From positions 1 through 64,000 of the forward strand of contig JBATXM010000009.1 in NCBI GenBank assembly GCA_049673305.1: a DNA stretch of 64,000 bases, written 5' to 3'. The notes beneath the pieces are model-generated. The model was not told the origin of the DNA and did no database searches. It saw only the letters and a program-made list of their open reading frames with translations. Positions within the stretch are counted from its first letter, which is position 1; each line of letters starts with the position of its first letter. Positions 43,870-50,587 of this stretch are shown piece by piece. The position numbers were made by a program, and so were the translations under genes. Origin of the DNA: GCA-003244245 sp049673305 (GTDB lineage Bacteria > Actinomycetota > Actinomycetes > Mycobacteriales > Pseudonocardiaceae).

Positions 43870-45477
43870 TCATGCTAATCCGTAAGACGCCAAGCGGTCG
43901 TTGAGGGTGCGGACGGCGGGGGTGTGCTGCCAGGGCCGCAGGTTGGCGCAGGCCTGTGCCAATCGCTCGGTCAGCCGAGTGGAACTGTGGCTCGCCGCGA
44001 TCTCCCCGGCATCACCGAGAAACCGGGCCGCCTCGTCGATCTCATTGCACTGGGTGTACGCCATCCCCAGATCCACGGTAATGAAAGCTCTGTCCCGAAC
44101 GTTTGACTGGCTCAAGGATCCGAGTGACTGCTGTGAATACTCAGCGGCGGGATGTCCTTCCTGCAGCTCAAGGTGGCACAAGCCGCGAATGGAGATGAGT
44201 CCCGCTTCGCCATAGCCCGGGAGATAGCTCGGGGCTTGGTCATCGGCCGACGTGAGCACGGTGTGGGCGGTGTCGAGGGCGGTCAGGCACGCGTCTCGCT
44301 GGCCGTCGGCAGCGTACGCCCGAGCGGCCACGTCAGCAGTGTAAGCGCGCACCCGCAGGTCATCGGTTCGGCGGGCCCACTGCCCGGCCGCGACGGCGTG
44401 ATCGATACCGATGCACGGGGTGCCCCGCCAGGTCGCCAGGTGGCTCATCTCACACAACACGAGCGCGCCCAGCGCGGGGTTCTCCGCCTCGTGGGCCAGC
44501 GCGCGGGCATCCTCGTAGTAATACGTGGCGTGATCGAACTGCTTGAGGTCGAACGACATCCAGCCGGCCTGGTGCGAGGCCTCACTCAGCGCCGAGAGCA
44601 GCCGAGGCCGCAACACGTCGGGGCAGTCAGGCACCAGCGCGCGGGCCAGGTCACGCTGGGCAAGGACAGTGTTGAGAGCGGCCCTCGGGCCCAGCGCTTT
44701 ATCCTGATACCGACAGTGCCACAGCACCGCCTCAATGTGCCCGATGGTCTGCTCATCAACCCGGCTCGAGGTCGTGAGCACCGAGGCCACCCGCTGCTGC
44801 TCACCACGGTCAACGCCGGCGAGCAGGGACGCGGTGGCCGTTGCCCAGCTCAGGACACCGAGCATGCCGCGACGGTCCATGATGTGCGCCCCACTGCGAA
44901 GGAACTCAACAAGCTGATCGTACGCGCGGTCGCGGTCACCGGGCGCGCCCAGCACGTCACGACCCGACAGCGCCAATGACCCGAGGTGCTGCATCAGGGC
45001 TGTGACAAAGTTCTCGGGCAACGAGGAACTAGTTGCCGCCGCCCACACCGCGACATCGCTCGACACGATAAGTGCGGCATCAGGGTTGCGCATCGTCAGC
45101 GCTGTCTCCGGTGCGCCTGTTGCGGTATCGCGATGCCGGAAGTCAGGCAAGTCAGCGAGCAAGTCACTGACCGCGCACTCGTACAGCTCCGCCAGCTTGC
45201 CGAAATTATCGAACGACGGGGCGTGCCCGGTACTACTCGGCCACTGCTCCCACGACGAGAACGACTTGAAGGTCTTGAGCTCATCAGGCCAGCGCCGGTT
45301 CCACTCGTCGGCGGCCTGGCGCTGGCTCCACCCATGAGCATAACGCAGCGCCACCCGGGCATTGAAACGATAACGCTGCCGGAGAGCCTCGGCCACTTCC
45401 ACCCACGACTTACCCTGCGCCCGCAACGAACACACCAACTGCTCACGCCGCTGCTTCGAACTGCGTAGTTCACCCAC
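43870..45477 (-). CDS. XRE-like regulator with TPR domain
   Basis: The 535-residue protein has an N-terminal helix-turn-helix region (LVCSLRAQGKSWVEVAEALRQRYRFNARVALRYAHGWSQRQAADEWN, residues ~15-62). A long all-helical region (about 165-520) with TPR-like pairs follows, such as FDHATYYYEDARALAHEAENPALGALVLCEMSHLA and ACLTALDTAHTVL. This layout is common for actinobacterial regulators acting next to small signalling genes. The GTG start has only a weak upstream GGGG. A decayed copy lies 600 bases away. Target genes unknown. Confidence 0.85.
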   Translation of the reverse strand: MGELRSSKQRREQLVCSLRAQGKSWVEVAEALRQRYRFNARVALRYAHGWSQRQAADEWNRRWPDELKTFKSFSSWEQWPSSTGHAPSFDNFGKLAELYECAVSDLLADLPDFRHRDTATGAPETALTMRNPDAALIVSSDVAVWAAATSSSLPENFVTALMQHLGSLALSGRDVLGAPGDRDRAYDQLVEFLRSGAHIMDRRGMLGVLSWATATASLLAGVDRGEQQRVASVLTTSSRVDEQTIGHIEAVLWHCRYQDKALGPRAALNTVLAQRDLARALVPDCPDVLRPRLLSALSEASHQAGWMSFDLKQFDHATYYYEDARALAHEAENPALGALVLCEMSHLATWRGTPCIGIDHAVAAGQWARRTDDLRVRAYTADVAARAYAADGQRDACLTALDTAHTVLTSADDQAPSYLPGYGEAGLISIRGLCHLELQEGHPAAEYSQQSLGSLSQSNVRDRAFITVDLGMAYTQCNEIDEAARFLGDAGEIAASHSSTRLTERLAQACANLRPWQHTPAVRTLNDRLASYGLA

Positions 45478-45866
45478 AGCGCTTCCCCACCATCGTGGCT
45501 CCTCACCCCATGGCCAGCTTTCGAACGTAACGGAGGAACGCTACCGGCCGAGCACTACCCCAGCCAACCCGATACGGAAGCTCCGCACACAGTCAGGACG
45601 CCAGTTACCAGAGATCGCGACTACTCCAGGTGGGTCGTCACCGGAAACATGGGCACAGTGGTGATCAGGCCCCAGGGCCGGGACGACGAGAACACCCCGG
45701 TACGCGGTTGGTGCCCTTGCCAGTTAGTCGTGCGCACTACTCCCAGCGCAGACCACACCACTGGCGGGCACCCATCCCCCGAACCGCGCGCTGTTCGGCG
45801 GGTGTACTCGTCCCGGTCCTGGGTGCCGCCCAAGCAATGATGCGACAGAGCACTGGCGGACTCAGC
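45478..45866. other. intergenic region without a confident gene
   Basis: About 390 bases between the TPR regulator start and a small plus-strand gene. No start, ribosome binding site or family was found, and the composition does not favour one frame. It should hold the regulator's promoter. Confidence 0.4.
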
Positions 45867-46127
45867 ATGAATAGCCGGGGTAGAGCGACGCCTAGCACGT
45901 CACTCGTTGGATGGGTGTTTCTTCATCGGTACCGTGCAGCGGGATTCACAATCCGGTGGCGGCGAGGTGATCAGGTGGCGTACGTGCTGAGTGGCCAGCG
46001 GGTGGGCGATCACGGGATGGCCGATGTACTGGGCACTATCCCGGTTCCACCGGCTGGTTGGACTGACCTTGCGGAGATTCGCGGGGTGGGGCAGCGGTGG
46101 ATGCGCGGGCGAGGCCAAGTGCCGTGA
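45867..46127 (+). CDS. hypothetical 86-residue protein
   Basis: The frame from ATG 45867 gives SLVGWVFLHRYRAAGFTIRWRRGDQVAYVLSGQRV...IPVPPAGWTDLAEIR.VGQRWM. Its content of conserved-type residues and third-position GC look like real coding. A beta-rich small domain is likely. No clear ribosome binding site precedes it, and the frame is open far upstream. I do not recognise it; it may be a remnant. It lies 135 bases before purC. Confidence 0.45.
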   Translation: MNSRGRATPSTSLVGWVFLHRYRAAGFTIRWRRGDQVAYVLSGQRVGDHGMADVLGTIPVPPAGWTDLAEIRGVGQRWMRGRGQVP

Positions 46128-46262
46128 GGTTCGGGGTGGTCAGCGTCCTCCGCATCGTGACGTTGGGTATACGGGATCGGCATCGACCCACGGCCGTGGG
46201 TGAGCGCCTGTTCCCGGTGGCGATCCGGGCCCGCATGCTCGCTGACCTGATGAGTCAGAGTT

Positions 46263-47132
46263 GTGGCGGGGCTGGGTACGGTGGATGAGGTGGAGCGCGT
46301 ATCGGGCGGTAAGGTGCGGGACCTGTATTCGATCGAGGGCGATCTGCTGCTCGTCGCGTCGGACCGGATCTCGATATACGACGTGGTGCTACCGACGTCC
46401 ATTCCGGACAAGGGTGCACTGCTCACACAGTTGTCGGTATGGTGGTGTCACCAACTGAGGAATGTGACACCCCATCACCTGATCTCCGCCACCGATGTGC
46501 CAGCCAAGTTCGCGAGAAGGGCGATCCGCGTCACCCCACTGCGGATGATCCCGGTGGAGTGCATCGCTCGCGGTTATCTCGCCGGCCTGGGGCTGCGCGA
46601 ATACGAGAAAAATGGCACTGTGTCGGGTGTGGCGTTGCCTGCCGGGTTGGTCTCCGGCTCGCGACTACCCGAGCCAATCTTCACGCCGACCACCAAATCC
46701 ACTACCGGGCACGATGAGTTCATCACCTTTGACGACGTGGCACGCGACATCGGCGAGGATACCGCGCGGCGCCTTCGCGGCCTGACACTCGAACTCTATG
46801 CGAAGGCGGCGGAGCACGCGTTAAACAATGGCATCATCATCGCGGACACGAAATTCGAGTTCGGCTGGAACCCGTCCGGTCAATTGACGCTCGGAGACGA
46901 AGCTATCACGTCGGATTCGTCGCGTTTCTGGCTCGCCGAGAGCTGGCGGCCCGGCCAGCCGCAGCACGCATTGGACAAGCAATTCGTCCGGGACTGGTCG
47001 CTCGGCACGGGATGGAACCGCGAGCCACCAGGACCGGTCATTCCCCCGGCGATCGTGGCGGAAACGCGGCGGCGGTACGTCGAGGCCTATGAGCGCATCA
47101 CCGGGGCCACCTGGTCCCCGCCGTCATCGTAA
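46263..47132 (+). CDS. purC: phosphoribosylaminoimidazole-succinocarboxamide synthase
   Basis: PurC joins CAIR and aspartate with ATP in purine synthesis. The 289-residue protein shows GKVRDLYSIEGDLLLVASDRISIYDVVLPTSIPDKG (residues ~16-50), VECIARGYLAG, EPIFTPTTKST.GHDE, IIIADTKFEFG and DEAITSDSSRFW, all SAICAR synthase motifs. It starts at GTG 46263 and is followed by serC ten bases later, so the two are likely co-transcribed. Confidence 0.95.
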   Translation: MAGLGTVDEVERVSGGKVRDLYSIEGDLLLVASDRISIYDVVLPTSIPDKGALLTQLSVWWCHQLRNVTPHHLISATDVPAKFARRAIRVTPLRMIPVECIARGYLAGLGLREYEKNGTVSGVALPAGLVSGSRLPEPIFTPTTKSTTGHDEFITFDDVARDIGEDTARRLRGLTLELYAKAAEHALNNGIIIADTKFEFGWNPSGQLTLGDEAITSDSSRFWLAESWRPGQPQHALDKQFVRDWSLGTGWNREPPGPVIPPAIVAETRRRYVEAYERITGATWSPPSS

Positions 47133-47142
47133 GGTCTGAGAT

Positions 47143-48285
47143 ATGACGCAAACCGCACAACTGACCATCCCCACCAACCTGAAACCCGCCGACGGGCGGT
47201 TTGGGTGCGGGCCGTCGAAGATCCGTCCCGAGCAGTTGACCGCGCTGGCCAGCACCGGTGCCTCGGTGATGGGCACCTCGCACCGGCGCAAGCCGGTGAA
47301 ATCGCTGGTCGGGCGGATCCGCGCTGGATTACGCGAGCTGTTCGCGCTGCCCGAGGGCTATGAGGTGGTGCTCGGCAACGGTGGCGCCACCGCGTTCTGG
47401 GATGCCGCCGCGCTGGGCTTGGTCCGGGAGCGCTCGCTGCACCTGAGCTACGGCGAGTTCTCCGCGAAGTTCGCCGCCGTCACCACGCGCGCCCCGTTCC
47501 TGGCCGACCCGGTGCTGGTCTGCGCCCCGCCAGGGGACGCACCGGCGCCGGTCGCCGATCCGTCTTGCGACCTGATCGGCTGGGCGCACAACGAGACCTC
47601 GACCGGGGTGATGGTTCCGGTGTGCCGGCCGGCGCTGTCACAGGGCGCGCTGGTGGCGATCGACGCGACCAGCGGCGCCGGTGGCTTGCCGGTCCGGGCC
47701 GCCGACGCCGACGTCTACTACTTCGCGCCGCAGAAGTCCTTCGCCTCCGACGGCGGGCTGTGGATCGCGCTGCTCAGCCCGGCCGCGCTGGAACGGGTCG
47801 CAGAGATCGGCTCGTCGTCCCGGTGGGTGCCGGATTTCCTCTCGCTGAGCATCGCGCTGGACAACAGCCGCTCCGACCAGACCTACAACACCCCGGCGGT
47901 CGCGACGCTGCTGCTACTGGTGGACCAGATCGAGTGGATGCTGGCCGGTGGCGGGCTGGAGTGGTGTGTCGCGCGCACCACCGACTCCTCCTCGCGGCTG
48001 TACTCCTGGGCTGAGTCCGCACGGTACGCGACGCCCTTCGTCACCGACCCCGCCAAACGCTCGCTGGTCGTCGGCACCGTGGATTTCGCCGACAGCATCG
48101 ACGCCACCGCGCTCGCCGCCGTGTTGCGGGCCAACGGCATCGTGGACACCGAGCCTTACCGCAAACTCGGCCGCAATCAGCTGCGGATCGGAATGTTCCC
48201 CGCCGTCGATCCGGATGACGTCTCCGCGCTCACCCAGTGCATCGACTGGGTGGTTGAGCGGCTGGATGGTCACGAGGTGAGGTGA
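47143..48285 (+). CDS. serC: phosphoserine aminotransferase
   Basis: SerC makes 3-phosphoserine from 3-phosphohydroxypyruvate and glutamate. The 380-residue, PLP-dependent protein of the actinobacterial type shows RFGCGPSKIRPEQ, MGTSHRRKPVKSLVGRIR, LGNGGATAFWD, WAHNETSTGV, DATSGAGG and YFAPQKSFASDGGLW, whose Lys binds PLP. It is located between purC and sepH, a conserved actinobacterial order. Confidence 0.95.
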   Translation: MTQTAQLTIPTNLKPADGRFGCGPSKIRPEQLTALASTGASVMGTSHRRKPVKSLVGRIRAGLRELFALPEGYEVVLGNGGATAFWDAAALGLVRERSLHLSYGEFSAKFAAVTTRAPFLADPVLVCAPPGDAPAPVADPSCDLIGWAHNETSTGVMVPVCRPALSQGALVAIDATSGAGGLPVRAADADVYYFAPQKSFASDGGLWIALLSPAALERVAEIGSSSRWVPDFLSLSIALDNSRSDQTYNTPAVATLLLLVDQIEWMLAGGGLEWCVARTTDSSSRLYSWAESARYATPFVTDPAKRSLVVGTVDFADSIDATALAAVLRANGIVDTEPYRKLGRNQLRIGMFPAVDPDDVSALTQCIDWVVERLDGHEVR

Positions 48286-48361
48286 GGCCGGCGGCGCGCC
48301 TCCCCCGGTGTTGCCGCTCACCGGCCTACGGTGACGGGCACACACTCGTGGAGGTCCTTGG

Positions 48362-49120
48362 ATGCGCGCGCTGCGAGTAGCCGGTCTGGGGATCGATGGC
48401 CACACGGTGATTCTGGAGACGGTCCCGCAGCGGCCTGGCGAGCGGCGGGAACAGTTCACCCTGCCGGTGGACGACAACCTGCAGGCAGCGGTACGGGGTG
48501 ATCTTCCGCGCCTCGGCCTGATCGAGATTGAGCTGGAGAGCCAGATGCGACCCCGTGAGATCCAAGCGCGGATCAGGGCCGGAGCGTCCGTCGAGCAGGT
48601 GGCCGCCGCCGCAGGCGCGCCCCACGAGCGGATTGAGCGGTTCGCGTACCCCGTGTTGCTGGAGCGATCCCGCATGGCCCAGCTGGCCCAGCGCGCCCAC
48701 CCGGTGCGCGCCGACGGGCCCGATGTGCGCACCCTGGAGGAGGTGATCACCGAGACTTTCCACCAGCGGGGTCACGACGTCGGCTCAGCGATCTGGGATT
48801 CTCGGCGCGGAGAGGACGGCACGTGGGTCGTTGTACTGCACTGGCGGGCCGGTCGGTCGGAAAACCAGGCGCAGTGGACGTTTCACCCAGGCGCGCACGG
48901 CGGCACCGTCACCGCAGTCGACGACCACGCCACCGACCTGATCGATCCGCCCCCCGCCGCGCCACTACGCACGGTGCCATCGGTGCTGTCGGTGCCGCCA
49001 GTGCCCGAGGAACAACCCGTATCCAACGACGCCCCACCTCCCCACCGTTCCCGTAAGGCCCGCGCGATCGTCCCCTCCTGGGAAGACGTCCTCCTCGGCG
49101 TCCGCTCGCCCCGCATCTGA
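48362..49120 (+). CDS. sepH: cell-division protein SepH (DUF3071)
   Basis: SepH promotes FtsZ assembly in actinobacteria. The 252-residue protein has the conserved N-terminal DUF3071 region (MRALRVAGLGIDGHTVILE, LESQMRPREIQARIRAGASVEQVA, with the helix-turn-helix HERIERFAYPVLLERSRMAQLAQRAH). A central W-rich part (SAIWDSRRGEDGTWVVVLHWRAG) and a Pro-rich disordered linker follow, then a short basic C-terminal end (SRKARAIVPSWEDVLLGVR). It lies after serC in the usual order. Confidence 0.93.
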   Translation: MRALRVAGLGIDGHTVILETVPQRPGERREQFTLPVDDNLQAAVRGDLPRLGLIEIELESQMRPREIQARIRAGASVEQVAAAAGAPHERIERFAYPVLLERSRMAQLAQRAHPVRADGPDVRTLEEVITETFHQRGHDVGSAIWDSRRGEDGTWVVVLHWRAGRSENQAQWTFHPGAHGGTVTAVDDHATDLIDPPPAAPLRTVPSVLSVPPVPEEQPVSNDAPPPHRSRKARAIVPSWEDVLLGVRSPRI

Positions 49121-49132
49121 GCGCCTGTTGGG

Positions 49133-49552
49133 CTAGCTCAACAAGGACAGCAGCAAGGCAATCCAGGTTAGGGGGATGGCTGCGGCGGTGCCATAAGCCA
49201 CCCACCGCCAGATCGGGGTTGCCCGTGCTAGCCATATTGACGGGGCTAGGCCTGCGGCCACCAGCAGGTTCGCCAGCACGACGAATCCGGTTCCCTTCGG
49301 CGCCAACCCCTGGGCCAGGCTCAACAGGGCGATCACGACAATCGCTGCCGCCGCTACGCTGACGGTGAGACCGGTCGTCCACGGCGTCGGCTCGCCGGGC
49401 GGCACAGCTGTGCTGCCGCGGTCCACGCCGCTCTCGCCCACACTGTTAGTTTCGCAAAGTGCCGGAAAGCCGTCGGGCCCGACCGAAGCTTCCCAGGTCG
49501 GGCCCGACGTGTTCCAACTGCTGTGCCAGGACTCCCACCACGAAGCCGGCAT
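49133..49552 (-). CDS. small membrane protein, DUF2537-like
   Basis: The C-terminal ~90 residues hold three hydrophobic segments (LTVSVAAAAIVVIALLSLAQG, VVLANLLVAAGLAPSIWLA, WVAYGTAAAIPLTWIALLLSLL), the size and layout of DUF2537 proteins found next to sepH in actinobacteria. The N-terminal part of the longest frame (from ATG 49552) contains a 14-base inverted repeat and looks less like protein, so the true start may be downstream, for example the GTG near 49442. It is divergent from the DUF2530-like gene, with an iron-box-like site between. It converges with sepH, 12 bases apart. Confidence 0.65.
   Translation of the reverse strand: MPASWWESWHSSWNTSGPTWEASVGPDGFPALCETNSVGESGVDRGSTAVPPGEPTPWTTGLTVSVAAAAIVVIALLSLAQGLAPKGTGFVVLANLLVAAGLAPSIWLARATPIWRWVAYGTAAAIPLTWIALLLSLLS
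49471..49509. repeat. 14-base perfect inverted repeat in a divergent promoter region
   Basis: CGTCGGGCCCGACC at 49471-49484 is inverted at 49496-49509 with an 11-base loop. Each arm is itself nearly palindromic. It lies inside the longest frame of the DUF2537-like gene, near its probable start. Because genes on both sides point away from it, a terminator is less likely than a regulatory or structured leader element. Confidence 0.55.
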
Positions 49553-49555
49553 AAC

Positions 49556-49574
49556 TTAAGTTAGGCTAACCTTC
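49556..49574. promoter_or_regulatory. DtxR/IdeR-type iron box
   Basis: The 19 bases TTAAGTTAGGCTAACCTTC match the usual iron-box form TTAGGTTAGGCTAACCTAA at 16 of 19 positions, with an intact core TTAGGCTAA and palindromic arms. It sits between the divergent start codons of the DUF2537-like (49552) and DUF2530-like (49580) genes. Binding by an IdeR/DtxR repressor would make both iron-responsive; the binding is inferred. Confidence 0.6.
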
Positions 49575-49579
49575 GATAG

Positions 49580-49855
49580 ATGTCAACTGTGACTGGCGTA
49601 TCGCCCGGTGCGCTAGCGTGTCTTGTGCCACCTCCACTGCCCCGCCGCCTCACTGACCCTCGGCCGGTGATCGGCGTCGGCACTGTCGTGTGGTTCGCGG
49701 CAGCGGTGGTGGCGCTGATCGTCGGTGGACCACCAGCGTGGGTGTGGGCATGCCTGACTGGCGGACTACTCGGCCTGACCGGCTTGGCGATGATCCACTG
49801 GCAGCTCAGCGCTACCCGGCGCAGATCCCGGGGCGCCCAGCGAGACTTGTTCTAA
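49580..49855 (+). CDS. DUF2530-like membrane protein
   Basis: The 91-residue protein has two hydrophobic segments: PVIGVGTVVWFAAAVVALIVG (about residues 29-49) and VWACLTGGLLGLTGLAMIHW (about 54-74). A basic end RRRSRGAQRDLF follows. This fits DUF2530, a small two-helix actinobacterial membrane family of unknown role. The ATG is only five bases after the iron box and lacks a clear ribosome binding site, so translation may be leaderless. Confidence 0.8.
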   Translation: MSTVTGVSPGALACLVPPPLPRRLTDPRPVIGVGTVVWFAAAVVALIVGGPPAWVWACLTGGLLGLTGLAMIHWQLSATRRRSRGAQRDLF

Positions 49856-49916
49856 GGCCGGGCCTCGAGATGCTCCACGCCCACCGGCGATTGCCACCGG
49901 CCAACAGTGGCCGCTA

Positions 49917-49930
49917 GACTAAACTTAGTC
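49917..49930 (+). promoter_or_regulatory. palindromic operator-like site before the Phd/PIN pair
   Basis: GACTAAACTTAGTC is a palindrome with 6-base arms around AC, 17 bases before the antitoxin ATG. Phd-type antitoxins bind such sites to repress their own operon, so this is a likely autoregulatory operator. Confidence 0.5.
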
Positions 49931-49946
49931 GACGAGTGAGGTCTTG

Positions 49947-50195
49947 ATGACGGTCAACGTCAACATCCATGAAGCCAAGACGCACCTTTCCCGCCTGCTG
50001 GAACGCGTGGCGGCGGGCGAGCGGGTGGTCATCTCGAAGGCTGGGCGGCCGCTCGCGGACCTCATTCCGCATCAGGCGACGCCGGTTGTCTTCGGAGGCC
50101 TGGCCGGCGAGCTGAGCTACGATGACGATTCCTTCGCTGGCGTCGACCCGGACATTCAGCGTTTGTTCTACGGTGACGATGTTGCTGCTCCTTGA
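49947..50195 (+). CDS. Phd/YefM-family antitoxin
   Basis: The 82-residue protein has the Phd/YefM DNA-binding N-terminus VNIHEAKTHLSRLLERVAAGERVVISKAGRPLADLIP (residues ~5-42). A flexible acidic C-terminus follows (SYDDDSFAGVDPDIQRLF) that should wrap the toxin. ATG 49947 follows GAGGT; a TTG precedes it by one codon. The toxin gene starts 17 bases before its end. Confidence 0.92.
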   Translation: MTVNVNIHEAKTHLSRLLERVAAGERVVISKAGRPLADLIPHQATPVVFGGLAGELSYDDDSFAGVDPDIQRLFYGDDVAAP

Positions 50196-50565
50196 CAGCC
50201 AGACGGCGCTGTGGCTACTCAACGACAGCCCTCGGCTCGGACCGCGTGCCCGGCAGACGATCGCGTCAGCGACCGCGGTTCACGTCTCGGCGGCCACCGT
50301 GTGGGAACTGACGATCAAGGCCATGCTCGGCAAGCTGGTAGTTCCGGATAAGTTCACCTTACGGCTCGCTGAGCAAGGACTGATCCTGCTCGGCATCACG
50401 GCGGAGCACGCCGAGGGGATTCGCGAGTTTCCCGAGCTCACCCGGCATGACCCGTTCGATCGGCTCCTCGTCGCCCAGGCCAGCCAAGCTGGCCTGCTAC
50501 TCCTCACCGCCGACCGCGTCCTGCTCGGTCTCAGCCGCGACTTCATCATCGACGCATCGCTCTAG
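50179..50565 (+). CDS. PIN-domain (VapC-type) toxin
   Basis: The 128-residue PIN ribonuclease has the catalytic acids in LLLLDSQTALWLL (Asp6), VWELTIK (Glu), HDPFDRLLVAQA (Asp) and LLTADRVLL (Asp). It is of the PIN subfamily usually paired with Phd-type antitoxins rather than VapB. ATG 50179 is used; a GTG two codons earlier is in frame. The overlap with the antitoxin gene suggests tight co-expression. Confidence 0.92.
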   Translation: MLLLLDSQTALWLLNDSPRLGPRARQTIASATAVHVSAATVWELTIKAMLGKLVVPDKFTLRLAEQGLILLGITAEHAEGIREFPELTRHDPFDRLLVAQASQAGLLLLTADRVLLGLSRDFIIDASL

Positions 50566-50587
50566 CCGCGATCAACCGATCTTCAGC

